The notes: generated from the letters alone by a model not told the origin. A stretch of DNA of 64,000 nucleotides from DATKPE01 sp035524335 (GCA_035524335.1 DATKPE010000060.1:1-64000), one strand, 5' to 3'; positions 35,589 through 45,879 are shown, counted from the first letter of the stretch. A program made the numbers and translations.

Positions 35589-38500
35589 TCAGATGGTGAT
35601 GTGAATGTCGAGGCCGGCTTCGTTGGTCGTCGTGCCGTAGATCAGCGAGGCGCCCTGGTCGGGGGCGGTCTTCTGATAACGGTAGAAGACCGATGCGCGG
35701 ACGCGGGTACTGAGGTCGTAGGTGATGTGCGGCTCGATGAGCGTCCGGGTGCTCCCTTCGAGCGGCGTGCCGTCCGCACTCTGGGAGAGGAGCGTGGGAT
35801 CGTAGCTGGTGCGCGAATTCTTCGTCAGCGAATAGGTGACGCTGAAATCGATGTCGTTGGAAAGGTTCAGACCGAAAAGCGGGAACCGGAATCCCTTCCG
35901 GCCGTAGGAGAGCGAAAGGGAGATTTCCTGGGAGAAGGTCTCGACGATGTTGAGCGCGGCGACGTTCAGATCATAGCTCTCGGTCGAATTGAACCGGATC
36001 GATCCGCTCAGCGTTCCCTTCAGGAATTCCTTGAAACCCATGTTCACCGATGCCAGCGGCGAGAACCCGTAGGTGACCCGCTCCACGTCGGTCTGTTCGC
36101 CGGTGGCCGGATCGCCGCGGAAATCGCGCCGGAAGCTGGCGGTGTACGCATGCTCGAGCGAGAGCTTGTCGAAAATGGAGTTCAATCCGGCAATCTTCTC
36201 GATGCCGTCCCACCGGATGCTCCAGTTCGGCCTCGGCATGTACTCGCCGAAGAACCGGTCGAAGATCGGCAGTGCCTCCATTCCCTTCTCGAAGGCCTGC
36301 GTCAGCGCCTCCTGCTGGGGCATCTCCTGGGAATATTCGTCGTATTTCTTCCCCACGTCCTCCAGGTCGCTCTTGAACACCTTGAAAAAAAGCACCGGCG
36401 GTAAGGAGAGGAACGACCGCTCCACGCTTCCGCCCGTCGTGACGACGGTCTGCGGCGCCACGACAGATCCGAGCGAGTCGGTCACCAGCGCGGTGTTCCT
36501 GCTGTACTGCCAGCCGACCTTCCAGTTGATTTCGATCGACGCACCGGGCCACAACTGCCGGTTCGTCTTGAGCGCCAGAGTGTTCGACTGCGTAAACTGA
36601 TCGGTGATCGCGGCGTTCGGCGCCCTGAGACCCGGCTGGACATCGAAATTGATGAACGGGAAGGTCGATTTGATCGACGTCGTCATTGTTCCGGCCGGGT
36701 CGCTGATGAGGCCGAGCTGATAGAGCCTCGACGGTCCGTTCTCGACGGTCGACCCCTGGAACGGCGACCGGTCCCAGAAATTGAGGAAGCCGGTCGATCC
36801 CAGAATCCCTCCGCTCCCGACCCTGTTGGTCTGATTGAAGTTGATCGACACGACGTCGTACTCGAAGAACGGAACCTTGATGGCGGACCGGATGAAGGTC
36901 TTCGCTCCGCTCAGGATGTTGCCCAGGTTGATATTCGGTTTGGAGGATTTCTTCGCACCGGTATCGGCCTTGACGTCGGCGACCTGACGTCCGTCACCCT
37001 GCGGCTTCGGGGCCGGAACCTGTTTGCCGCCGGCGGGCGCCGTCACGGTGTCCTTCCCGGGCGGGGTGAGACCCGGCGCCGGAACGTTGTTCTGCGCGAC
37101 CTGCGGCGTCTGAACGGTCACCGGCTGATTTTCTCCGGCCGGGGTCCTGCTGTTCCCCGGCGGGGCCTGGTCCTTCCCGGGCACGGCGGCTCCGGGAGGG
37201 GGTGCGGCATTCGCCGTATCCGGACGGGAATTCGACTGCGGCTGAGGGAGATTGCCCTGAGGCGGAGTCTGCCCCTGCTGGAGATTGCCGGGCGCCGGCT
37301 GTTGATTGTCCGGCGTTGGCGGCTGATTACCCGGCGTCGGTGGCTGAGTACCTGGGGCCGGCGGCTGATTTCCCGGGGGCGGATTATTTCCCGGGGGCGG
37401 GGGATTGTTCCCCTGTGGAGGCGTATTGTTCTGCGGCTGTTCGCCCTGCTGTTGTTCGTTGTGCATCCTTCCGCGTCCGTGCCGTTCATCGGTCGGGATC
37501 GCCTGTTCCACGGGCGGACGCTGTTCCAACTGCTGGCGCTGTTCGCCGGCGGCATTTCCACCCGTCGATTTCGGTTCGTTCAGGAAACTGAACCACTGTT
37601 CGGTCAGCGAGCGGAGGCGGACATTCAGATTGACGGCGATCGCGTTGTCGAACCCGGACGATTTGCTCAGGTCGGTGTTGGCGAAGGTGTTCTGCCAGCC
37701 GTAATTGACGTTGTAGGAGGCGCTCAGGTCGACAAATTTCGGCAGATCGAGGATATTGATGATTTTCGGGCGCGAGTTGACGGTGACGCGCTGATTGTAG
37801 TGCCCGTCGCGGCCGCCGATGAGGAGGTTGCGCAGGATCGTGCCGAATCCCCTCCCGACCGAATCATTGTCCAGATTGTACAGACTCCGGTCGATGGCGA
37901 GGTTGTAGTCGCCGGAGAGATTGAGAAGCCCGCCCTCCGTCAGTTTCCAGGAGAATCCGACCGATTTCGTTGCGCCGAAGGAGCGCGTATCGGTCGGCAG
38001 ATTCAGATTGTTCCGGTCGAGCTCGAATGCGCGGGAGCGCTGGCCGGTCAGCCCGGCGTTCAGATTCTGGAAGGGGAAAATGTAGAGCTTCCAGTCCTTG
38101 AAATCGTCCAGGATGATGATTCCCTTGAAGAGCGATTTGAACGGCTGGATCGCGATATCGGACGGAAGCTGGACGCCGTACCGTGCGCCGAACGACCATT
38201 GCCAGTTGAGGCGGTCAGCGACGGTCGGGTCGTGATAGCGCGCGGTATTGTACTGGAACGACAGCTGGAGTTTGTTGAAGGTGTCGCGGATGAACCAGAG
38301 CTGTGTGGGAAGGTTGATATGAAAATTCGGAACCGAGTACGAATCGTTGACCTGGTACGTCTGCGATTCGTCGACGATCGTATTCGCTTCGGCGATCGAG
38401 GCCGGCGTTCCCTTCTCCAGAAGGCGGCTGGTCGCCTCCGTCATCAGAACGTCCGAATTGGGGAGATATTTCGGATCGACCTTGCTGACGGAATGGGAGT

Positions 38501-41500
38501 ACCCCACACCGACGGAGGTGCCGGACCACTCCTGCGGGAAAAACTTGTCGAGGCTGACGTTTGTATTCACCGCCCAGGCGGTGGTGGTATTCTGGCTCCC
38601 GAAATTATCGCTCAGGCCGTGAAAATTCGGGTCTGTGTGGGAATAATTCACCGCCACGGTGCCGAGATCGGCCACCTTTACCTGCGAATCGAAATGGTAT
38701 GCAAATCCCTGATCGTTGTTCACGTTGAGCAGGCGGAGTTCATTGACCCAGACCTGGCCCGTCAGTGGAATGGTTCCCCCCTGGGCGGCCGGATTGGTGA
38801 TGCCGATCATGATTTCGCGGATCTGGCGGAGCGAGGGGTTGCCTTTGATCGCGAAGGTCGCCCCCTTGTCGTTCGCCGGAATGCGGTAATCCTGATTCGT
38901 GGAATCGCGGGCGGCCTTGATCGAGGTCAGGCGGGACAGGATGATGTCGATCTGATTGTCCGGATGCCATCCGTGGTGGATCGGGGTCCGGTATTCGTAG
39001 TAGTTGAGGGTGTCCGAGCCGAAACGGATGAAGACTTCGGCGTCATAGCGGTCGGGGGCGTAATAGTTGAATTTCGGATCGCCGTGCACGAACATCTTCA
39101 GTTCCTTGTAGTTGAAGATGTCGAGCGGGCGGGTTTCGAACGACCGGAACAGGTGATGCGAATCGCCCCGCTGGAGGCCGGTGATGACGAGGGAGAGCGA
39201 CTGCTCGTTGCCGTAGATGATCTGGTTCGGGTCGGTGAGGTCGCGGGGACGGGTGATCCCGAGCGAGAGATATTCGGCATCCGCATAGTCCGGGTTGTCT
39301 TCGATGCTGACGACGGACGGTTTGAGGACGGAATCGTTCGGGATGCGCGTCTGCCACTGGTTGCCGACGAAGTTGAGGTCGGAGATCCGGACCGTCGCGG
39401 AGTCGGAAAGACCGTTCATCCAGAGACGGATGTACTGCACGTCCTTGAGGACGTCTTCCCGGAGGCTTGTCGTGCCGATCACCTGGGCGGCGGAAATGAG
39501 GGGCACATGGATCTGAATCCAGCCGTTGTCGCCCCTGCCGACGATGTAGGGATTCTGAATCAGATGGCTCGTCGAATCATAATAGAGCGAATCGAGCGGG
39601 ACCTGGTACTCGAGATATTCGTTGTCGTTATCGACCACCGAATTGCCGTTGAGGTCTTCGGTGTCGGGGCGGTTGCCGGAGGGGCCTTTCGAATTCCCCT
39701 CCGTCCCGTCGATATGGCTGACGTCCGCACTGCAGGCGCTGTAGATCCAGTCGTCGCCGCTCGGGTCGGCGGTGTTGACGTCCGGATCGCCCGCATTCCG
39801 GGAAAGAAAATCGGCGTAGTGGCGGCGTTCGTCGTCCGCGGCCGAGGGGTCGGAATTGGCAAGCATGTCGAGGCCGAGATCCTGCCCGGGATGGAGGACG
39901 CCGGTCGGAAGCCCGGTGGTGTTGTCCGGAACCTTGATGATGTCTTCGGAGTACAGAGGGCCGGGGATGACCCCCTCGCTGACGCGGCCGATGTCGATAT
40001 TCAGCTTGCCGTGGCGCAGGTCGGCGGCGCTCTTGCCGGTCGTCCTCATCCAGATTTCGATGTACGCCATGTTCTGGTCGAGCAGGTTGCCGGTGTTCGG
40101 CAGATACTGCATCATGCCGCCCCAGTTGTTGCGCCGCTGTTCCGCGTCGTCCGACGCCGAACCGGCGCGGTGGAGGGTCGCCTTCAGATCCGGGGAGAAA
40201 TTGTAGACGCCGCGGTGGTTCGGATCGAACTGGAGTTCGAGCACCGAAACGAATTCCTGGCCGGTGCGCACCTGTTTTCTGTTGCCGTAGATGTCGGTCA
40301 CGACCACCGGGTCGAAACACTGGGAATTGTTGAACCAGGTGAACCGCGACTTGAGAAACGTGCGGATCGTCGCCGTGTCGTGCTTCGCGAAGAGGCTGTC
40401 CGGAATGATCGACTGGGGAACGATGCCCGTGATCGGGACGGTGATCGGTGGGCTCGCCAGATGCCAGGACGAATAGATGAGCGAGAGCGGAATTGTCTTC
40501 TGCGATCCCTCGAAATCGTCGATGTAGGCGACCGTCGCGCCGTTGTCCGAGGCGATTGTGCTGGTTTTCGTGTTTGCGTTCGGGAGGATATAGGCGCCCT
40601 CGCCGCTGATATGGAAGTTCGACATCTCGCGCGTCTTCAGGAACGGGATCGCGTTGATGGCCGACGTGAGGAACGGGAGGTCGAATCCCGTCGACCCGTC
40701 GAACCCGAACATCGAGTTGTCGGTCGGCTCCTCCCCCACCCTCACCTTGTCGCTGAGCGTCGCCTGGTTCAGGTTCATGAAGGTGAAGCCGAGGTTGGTG
40801 TTCGGCAGGATGTTGTTGAGTTCGCCGCGCGCGCCGACCATTGTTTTCGAGGCGAGCTGGAAGAGATCGTTCTGCTCGTATTTCACCTGCAGGTTTCTCC
40901 CCGGGGCGAGCGCCTGCTGGTTCCGGATCGTCACCTGGCCGAGGATGTAATCGACGGTATAATCGACGTTCGGCGTCAGAGGCGTCCCGTCGAGGAGCAC
41001 CTGCACGCTTCCCTCCACGACGTTGAAGCCGAGCGAATAGGTGTTGGTCACCCCCTGGGAGGCGTGGACCCGGATGATGTACTTGTCCTTGATGGTGATC
41101 GTGGAGGCGGCGTTTTGCGTGGTGTCGTAGACCTCGCGGAACAGAAGAGAGTCGTTCACCGAATCGCCGACGGCGGCTAAAAAGTTGCGGAGCCCGTTGT
41201 CGAAGGGCCGGAGGGTGGGGAAGATGAGATCGCCCTTGTCGAGGTCGATCGTGAGTCCCGGGATGAAATCGAACGCGCCGTCGCCGCGGGGCTGGGGCGA
41301 ATTGTTGGCGTCGAAGCGGTCGAGGCCGAGAACGTTCAGGAGCTGGTAGCCGAGCACGGCCGTGATTTCCGGGCCGTCGGTCCTGCGGACGATCTGGAGC
41401 TTGAAGTCCTTCGGCGACACGTTCCTGCCGCCGAGGTTGTAGATGTTCTTCAGCATCAGACCCCATGCGGGCTGGTATTCCGGATGGTCGCTGAGGAATT

Positions 41501-43115
41501 TCGGCTTGATCAGCTTGAGGACTCCCTCCCCGCCCGGGATGGTGTCGCCGTACACATAGCTCTGTCGTTTTCCGCCGGGGCCGAGGGGCCCGAGAACGGT
41601 GTACGAAACGGCGTACGCGTAGGCATCGGAGAAATTGTTGATATACACATACCCGCCGTACGGATCATACTTATAATCCTTGCTCGGATCGAGGCGGATC
41701 CAGTATCCCTCCTCATAATGGCCCAGACTTCTGGACGTATCGAGGTTGTCGGTGACATGGCCGTCGTAGCCGGCGCCCGAGGGATGCGAGGGCAGGTTCA
41801 CATAGGCGCGGCGGTTGACGTAAGTGCCGGTATTTGCCGGTGCGATCGCCACGGTCTGCCAGAGATCCATCTGGACGATCTGGTTGTCCTGGATATCGGA
41901 GGTGATCGTCGGCGGATAACTCTGGTGCAGGGGCTCGAAATATGTCTGGTGTACGCTGTCGACGAAGTAGTAGTGCTGGGAATAGCTGTAGGCATGAATG
42001 TCGTTGTTCGTCGCCTGACTGCCGCCGCTGAGCGACAACTGCTGGGCCTGTCCCTTTTTCTGGGAAAGGATGGTCGTCAGCGTGAGCGGGCCGGTCTGCA
42101 GTTTCGCCTTGATGCCGAAGAGCGCCTGCCCGCCGCTCACGAGGGAGGGGGTCTGGAGCGAAACGTTCCCGGCCTCCACGCTCTGCACGATTTCGTCGTC
42201 GTACCCCTGGTAGTTGATGTGGAGCTGATTCTCGAACTCGAACGTCCTCTGCGTATTCCAGTCGGCCAGAATCTTCAGCTTGTCGCCGATCGTGCCGCTC
42301 ACGTTGATCTGCACGTCCTGGTTGAAATCCGGGGTGCTCTGCGACTGGTCGAATGTGGTGAGGCCGACCTGGTCGGAGCTCTGGTTGCGGAACGCCGCGC
42401 GGATGTCGACGGCGCCCGACACGCTCAGGTTGATCGACCGGCCGCCGAAAATGCTCATGAGCGGATTCGTCGGCATCGGAATCGAGATGTTCGTGAAACT
42501 GCTCAGGAGGTTGCCGAGCTCATCGCGGGTATCCCTCGCCTTGTACTCGTGCGCGAGCTGTTTCCAGGAGTTTCGCCGCTCCAGCCGGATGCGCCGCGCA
42601 AGATACTCCTGGAACGGCACGACCACCGGAATCTTCACATCGATGCCGTCGACCTCCTCCCGCACCACGACGTTCTCGCCGAGCGAATCGATCCGGAAAT
42701 CCCGCCGGTACACCGTTGAACGGAGCGGAGCATAGAGGGGGTAGTTATCGGGCGGGAACAGCACGACCGCGGCGGAATCGACGCGGTGATGAACCCATTC
42801 CTGCATCCTCGCGGTGGAGTCGAGATAGACGACCCAGAGGGAATCCTTTTTCCCCGAGGTGTCCTTCTTCGCAGAAAGCGAATCGCCTTCGGCGTACCGC
42901 ATCCGTTCGGACCGGCGATGGGATTCTCCCCCCGACGGGGCAACCTCCGGGGTGGTGTCGCCCGGGGCATAACTCCGCGGCGGCTGGGACTGCGCGCTGA
43001 CGGAATGAGGAAATCCGAAAAGCGCGGGAACCGCGCCTGCGATGAGGAGGACTGCAATCCAATGGGAAATACGGGCGCGCGCAACGGTATGCGCACGCGC
43101 GTGAAAGCGAGCCAA
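35589..43115 (-). CDS. sprA: SprA/Sov, T9SS outer-membrane translocon
   Basis: 2508 aa, in the size range of SprA (about 2400 aa), which forms a very large single-chain beta-barrel through which T9SS clients cross the outer membrane. A signal peptide (HWIAVLLIAGAVPALFGF, then PHSVSAQ) is followed by SprA-type sequence (SINLSVSGAVDIRAAFRNQS; GDKLKILADWNTQRTFEFEN) and long alternating strands to the C terminus. The start codon is TTG at 43115 and has no Shine-Dalgarno site, so the exact start is uncertain. Residues about 1850-2050 are a Pro/Gln/Asn-rich insert unlike the rest. porX lies 71 bases downstream. Confidence 0.93.
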   Translation of the reverse strand: MARFHARAHTVARARISHWIAVLLIAGAVPALFGFPHSVSAQSQPPRSYAPGDTTPEVAPSGGESHRRSERMRYAEGDSLSAKKDTSGKKDSLWVVYLDSTARMQEWVHHRVDSAAVVLFPPDNYPLYAPLRSTVYRRDFRIDSLGENVVVREEVDGIDVKIPVVVPFQEYLARRIRLERRNSWKQLAHEYKARDTRDELGNLLSSFTNISIPMPTNPLMSIFGGRSINLSVSGAVDIRAAFRNQSSDQVGLTTFDQSQSTPDFNQDVQINVSGTIGDKLKILADWNTQRTFEFENQLHINYQGYDDEIVQSVEAGNVSLQTPSLVSGGQALFGIKAKLQTGPLTLTTILSQKKGQAQQLSLSGGSQATNNDIHAYSYSQHYYFVDSVHQTYFEPLHQSYPPTITSDIQDNQIVQMDLWQTVAIAPANTGTYVNRRAYVNLPSHPSGAGYDGHVTDNLDTSRSLGHYEEGYWIRLDPSKDYKYDPYGGYVYINNFSDAYAYAVSYTVLGPLGPGGKRQSYVYGDTIPGGEGVLKLIKPKFLSDHPEYQPAWGLMLKNIYNLGGRNVSPKDFKLQIVRRTDGPEITAVLGYQLLNVLGLDRFDANNSPQPRGDGAFDFIPGLTIDLDKGDLIFPTLRPFDNGLRNFLAAVGDSVNDSLLFREVYDTTQNAASTITIKDKYIIRVHASQGVTNTYSLGFNVVEGSVQVLLDGTPLTPNVDYTVDYILGQVTIRNQQALAPGRNLQVKYEQNDLFQLASKTMVGARGELNNILPNTNLGFTFMNLNQATLSDKVRVGEEPTDNSMFGFDGSTGFDLPFLTSAINAIPFLKTREMSNFHISGEGAYILPNANTKTSTIASDNGATVAYIDDFEGSQKTIPLSLIYSSWHLASPPITVPITGIVPQSIIPDSLFAKHDTATIRTFLKSRFTWFNNSQCFDPVVVTDIYGNRKQVRTGQEFVSVLELQFDPNHRGVYNFSPDLKATLHRAGSASDDAEQRRNNWGGMMQYLPNTGNLLDQNMAYIEIWMRTTGKSAADLRHGKLNIDIGRVSEGVIPGPLYSEDIIKVPDNTTGLPTGVLHPGQDLGLDMLANSDPSAADDERRHYADFLSRNAGDPDVNTADPSGDDWIYSACSADVSHIDGTEGNSKGPSGNRPDTEDLNGNSVVDNDNEYLEYQVPLDSLYYDSTSHLIQNPYIVGRGDNGWIQIHVPLISAAQVIGTTSLREDVLKDVQYIRLWMNGLSDSATVRISDLNFVGNQWQTRIPNDSVLKPSVVSIEDNPDYADAEYLSLGITRPRDLTDPNQIIYGNEQSLSLVITGLQRGDSHHLFRSFETRPLDIFNYKELKMFVHGDPKFNYYAPDRYDAEVFIRFGSDTLNYYEYRTPIHHGWHPDNQIDIILSRLTSIKAARDSTNQDYRIPANDKGATFAIKGNPSLRQIREIMIGITNPAAQGGTIPLTGQVWVNELRLLNVNNDQGFAYHFDSQVKVADLGTVAVNYSHTDPNFHGLSDNFGSQNTTTAWAVNTNVSLDKFFPQEWSGTSVGVGYSHSVSKVDPKYLPNSDVLMTEATSRLLEKGTPASIAEANTIVDESQTYQVNDSYSVPNFHINLPTQLWFIRDTFNKLQLSFQYNTARYHDPTVADRLNWQWSFGARYGVQLPSDIAIQPFKSLFKGIIILDDFKDWKLYIFPFQNLNAGLTGQRSRAFELDRNNLNLPTDTRSFGATKSVGFSWKLTEGGLLNLSGDYNLAIDRSLYNLDNDSVGRGFGTILRNLLIGGRDGHYNQRVTVNSRPKIINILDLPKFVDLSASYNVNYGWQNTFANTDLSKSSGFDNAIAVNLNVRLRSLTEQWFSFLNEPKSTGGNAAGEQRQQLEQRPPVEQAIPTDERHGRGRMHNEQQQGEQPQNNTPPQGNNPPPPGNNPPPGNQPPAPGTQPPTPGNQPPTPDNQQPAPGNLQQGQTPPQGNLPQPQSNSRPDTANAAPPPGAAVPGKDQAPPGNSRTPAGENQPVTVQTPQVAQNNVPAPGLTPPGKDTVTAPAGGKQVPAPKPQGDGRQVADVKADTGAKKSSKPNINLGNILSGAKTFIRSAIKVPFFEYDVVSINFNQTNRVGSGGILGSTGFLNFWDRSPFQGSTVENGPSRLYQLGLISDPAGTMTTSIKSTFPFINFDVQPGLRAPNAAITDQFTQSNTLALKTNRQLWPGASIEINWKVGWQYSRNTALVTDSLGSVVAPQTVVTTGGSVERSFLSLPPVLFFKVFKSDLEDVGKKYDEYSQEMPQQEALTQAFEKGMEALPIFDRFFGEYMPRPNWSIRWDGIEKIAGLNSIFDKLSLEHAYTASFRRDFRGDPATGEQTDVERVTYGFSPLASVNMGFKEFLKGTLSGSIRFNSTESYDLNVAALNIVETFSQEISLSLSYGRKGFRFPLFGLNLSNDIDFSVTYSLTKNSRTSYDPTLLSQSADGTPLEGSTRTLIEPHITYDLSTRVRASVFYRYQKTAPDQGASLIYGTTTNEAGLDIHITI
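37280..37425 (-). repeat. Degenerate tandem repeat encoding PPxPGNQ units in sprA
   Basis: A run of imperfect units of about 21-24 bases encodes repeated PGNNPPP / PPTPGNQ / PAPGN peptides on the minus strand. It forms the core of the low-complexity insert in SprA. Units stay in frame. Confidence 0.75.
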
Positions 43116-43356
43116 TGTAGTATTATGGTCTTGTGATTGTTAATGGCCGGAAACGACCGCCGATTCTCCGGACCATAGAACTGCTAGCAAGAACCGATAC
43201 TAATTGCTCCTTTCACTGAGGGAGAAAATTGCTCCGTTCCGGACCGGACACGATCGTCCGACCGCGAATCAGATTCATCAAATCACACTAAAAATGTAAA
43301 AAAATCGGGACTGAATAGCAAGCAACCGGCCTGTTTTCCATGATTAAAATCAAACG

Positions 43357-43385
43357 TTGTAAAATCGACAATAGCGAGGTATATT
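43357..43385 (+). promoter_or_regulatory. Candidate promoter for the lptG/lptF pair
   Basis: TTGTAA (43357-43362), 17-base spacer, TATATT (43380-43385). Transcription would begin near 43392, about 14 bases before the ATG at 43406 and downstream of the alternative ATG at 43340. It therefore supports the later start codon. The divergent sprA promoter must lie between 43116 and here but is not obvious. Confidence 0.65.
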
Positions 43386-43405
43386 ACTGTCAGAACCGCC
43401 AATTT

Positions 43406-44785
43406 ATGAAGATTTCCCTGCATATCATCCGGGCCCATATCGGCCCGTTCGTCTTCTCCCTCGTCACGATCATGTTCGTCTTCCTTCTCCAGTTTATCAT
43501 GAAATTCATCGATCAGCTGGTGGGAAAAGGACTTAGCTGGTTCGTGATCGGTGAGCTGATCGTCCTCAATCTCGCCTGGATGGTCGTCCTCGCCGTGCCG
43601 ATGTCGGTGCTCATCGCCTCCCTCATGGCGTTCGGAAATCTCTCGGCCCGGAACGAGATCACCGCCATGAAAGCCTCCGGTATCAGCCTCTACAGGATGA
43701 TCGGACCGGTCGCCCTCGCCGCCGCCGTCATCGTCGTCCTCATGATTCAGTTCAACAACAAGGTCCTCCCGGAGGCCAATCACAGGCTCAAGGCGCTGAT
43801 GGTCGACATCCGCCGGATCAAGCCGACCTACACCATCGTGCCCGGGCTTTTTTCGCAGGACGTCCAGGGCTACAGCATCCTCGCGCGAAAGACGTTCGAA
43901 AACTCGAACGATCTGGAAGGGGTGACGATCTACGACTACACCGACCCGTCGCTCAACGTCGTGGTGACCGCCGAACGGGGCCGGGTGTCGTTCACGCCCG
44001 ATTACCGCAAGCTCATCATGGACCTCGCGAACGGCGAGATCCATCAGGTCGGCACGCTCGACCGATCGATCTACCGCCGCATGCACTTCATCCACCACCG
44101 GATCATCATGGCGACCGAGGGTTTCGATTTCGAACGGACGAACGAAGACGCGCTCTCGCGCAGTGACCGGGAGATGAGCGCACAGGACATGATCGCGGTG
44201 GTCGACAGTCTCCGGCGCGCCTCCGCCGACAGCCGCGCCGAAATGCTCAGGCGCCGCCCCGGCGTTCCCGCGCTGATTCCCCCCGCCGCGCTTCCCCGCC
44301 TGGCCGCCGATTCCGCCGTCGTCCGCCAGCAGGCGGTCCTTCTGGCGCTCAACGATGCGCGCCGCGCCGAGGGGGAAATCGACAACCAGATCATGCTCGA
44401 AAAATATTTTCAGGATCAGATCAACCAGTTCCTCGTCGAGATCAACAAGAAATATTCCCTGCCGTTCGCCTGCCTCGTCTTCGTCTTCATCGGCGCTCCG
44501 ATCGGCATCATGGCCCGGCGCGGCACCTTTTCCGTCGCGGCGGCGCTCAGCTTCAGCTTTTTTCTCCTCTACTGGGCCGGCCTCATCGGCGGCGAAAAAC
44601 TCGGCGACCGCGGGTATGTCGCCCCGTGGATCGGCATGTGGGGCGCGAACATCATCCTCGGCGTGATCGGCATCCTCATTACGCTCCGGATGGGGCGCGA
44701 GACGACCACCATCGACTGGCATGCGCTCCGGCGCTTCGTCCCCGCTTCCCTCCGGCCCGCCGCCGGAACCCCGGAACAGGACTGA
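43406..44785 (+). CDS. LptF/LptG family permease (lipopolysaccharide export), long form
   Basis: 459 aa from ATG at 43406 (MKISLHIIRAHIGPF). An upstream in-frame ATG at 43340 would precede the promoter and add a non-hydrophobic extension. The YjgP/YjgQ family has three N-terminal membrane helices (about 10-30, 48-70, 95-120), a jelly-roll periplasmic domain and three C-terminal helices. Family sequences: FGNLSARNEITAMKASGISL and PFACLVFVFIGAPIGIMARR. About 90 extra residues (near 235-330, Arg/Ala-rich helices) lie before the C-terminal helices, explaining the length above the usual 360. With the next gene it would form the LptFG core with LptB (not here). Confidence 0.88.
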   Translation: MKISLHIIRAHIGPFVFSLVTIMFVFLLQFIMKFIDQLVGKGLSWFVIGELIVLNLAWMVVLAVPMSVLIASLMAFGNLSARNEITAMKASGISLYRMIGPVALAAAVIVVLMIQFNNKVLPEANHRLKALMVDIRRIKPTYTIVPGLFSQDVQGYSILARKTFENSNDLEGVTIYDYTDPSLNVVVTAERGRVSFTPDYRKLIMDLANGEIHQVGTLDRSIYRRMHFIHHRIIMATEGFDFERTNEDALSRSDREMSAQDMIAVVDSLRRASADSRAEMLRRRPGVPALIPPAALPRLAADSAVVRQQAVLLALNDARRAEGEIDNQIMLEKYFQDQINQFLVEINKKYSLPFACLVFVFIGAPIGIMARRGTFSVAAALSFSFFLLYWAGLIGGEKLGDRGYVAPWIGMWGANIILGVIGILITLRMGRETTTIDWHALRRFVPASLRPAAGTPEQD

Positions 44786-44788
44786 CGC

Positions 44789-45874
44789 ATGACCCGCATC
44801 GACCGCTACATCCTCCGCCAGTTCATCATCACCGCGCTCGGTTCCCTCTGCGCGTTCATCCTCCTCTTCGTCGTCGTCGACATGATGGAGAATCTCGACG
44901 ACTTTCTCGACAAGCAGGCCCCGCCGGCCATCATCGTCACCTACTATCTCTACTTCATGCCGGAGATCATCAAGCTCATCATCCCGGTCGCGATGCTCCT
45001 CTCCGCCCTCTTCACCACCGGGCGGATGTCGACGTACAACGAACTCCCCGCGATGAAATCGACCGGCCTCAGCCTCTACAGGTTTATGGCGCCCCTCCTC
45101 ATCTTCGCCCTCCTCGTGAGCGGCGCCTCGATCTACTTCAACGGCTGGGTCGTTCCCTATGCGAACAAGAAGAAATTCGAAATCGGCAGGATCTACTTTC
45201 AGAAAAATATCGAATACATCACCAAAAGCAACATCTTCATACAGGATTCCCCCACCCGCATCCTCTCGATCGGCTTCTACGACGAGCAGAAACCCTCCGC
45301 CCAGCAGATCAGCATCCAGGATTTCGACCCGCGCGACCCCACCCGGCTCGTTGCCCGGTTCGACGCGAACGAGATGCGATGGGACGCCTCCACCGGTTCG
45401 TGGGTTCTGGTCAACGGCTACCACAGGATCTTCCGCGATTCCTCGGAATGGTACAGCCGGTTCGCGGAACTCTCGATGGGCTCGCTGAATTTCTCCCCGG
45501 ACGACATCAAAAAGAAACAGGAAAAACCGGACGAAATGGATTACAACGACCTCCGGCAGTTTATCCGGAATCAGCAGAGGGCCGGGCAGGATGTGGCGCG
45601 GTGGATGGTCGACTTCTACGGCAAAATCGCCTTCCCCTTTTCGAGCGTCATCGTGGTTCTCTTCGGCGTGCCGTTCTCATCGGTGAAGCGCCGGAGCGGT
45701 CTCGGCGTGGAGTTCGGGATCGCCCTCGCGGTCTGCTTCATTTACATGGTCCTCCTCAAAATCAGCCAGGCATTCGGCTATAACGGGGATCTCGATCCCC
45801 TGCTGACCGCCTGGATGGCCAACATCGTCTTCCTCATCGCGGGCGTCTACAACCTGGTCCGCGTTCCGAAGTAG
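44789..45874 (+). CDS. LptF/LptG family permease (lipopolysaccharide export)
   Basis: 361 aa, the usual length. Starts four bases after its paralogue and shares its layout: helices at about 12-32, 50-72 and 98-118, a periplasmic beta-domain (INGYHRIFRDSSEWYSRFAE region) and helices from about 275 (KIAFPFSSVIVVLFGVPFSS) to the end. It has the family TYNELPAMKSTGLSLYRFM. Together the two make the inner-membrane part of the Lpt bridge that pulls lipopolysaccharide out; which is LptF and which LptG I cannot say. Confidence 0.9.
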   Translation: MTRIDRYILRQFIITALGSLCAFILLFVVVDMMENLDDFLDKQAPPAIIVTYYLYFMPEIIKLIIPVAMLLSALFTTGRMSTYNELPAMKSTGLSLYRFMAPLLIFALLVSGASIYFNGWVVPYANKKKFEIGRIYFQKNIEYITKSNIFIQDSPTRILSIGFYDEQKPSAQQISIQDFDPRDPTRLVARFDANEMRWDASTGSWVLVNGYHRIFRDSSEWYSRFAELSMGSLNFSPDDIKKKQEKPDEMDYNDLRQFIRNQQRAGQDVARWMVDFYGKIAFPFSSVIVVLFGVPFSSVKRRSGLGVEFGIALAVCFIYMVLLKISQAFGYNGDLDPLLTAWMANIVFLIAGVYNLVRVPK

Positions 45875-45879
45875 CGGCC

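Noticed and set aside
37302..41180. Very long plus-strand open frame (1292 codons) opposite sprA
   Set aside because: It lies wholly antisense to sprA. High GC removes stop codons in the opposite frame; the translation is rich in Arg, Val and Ile-Asp patterns without domains, and no ribosome site is present.
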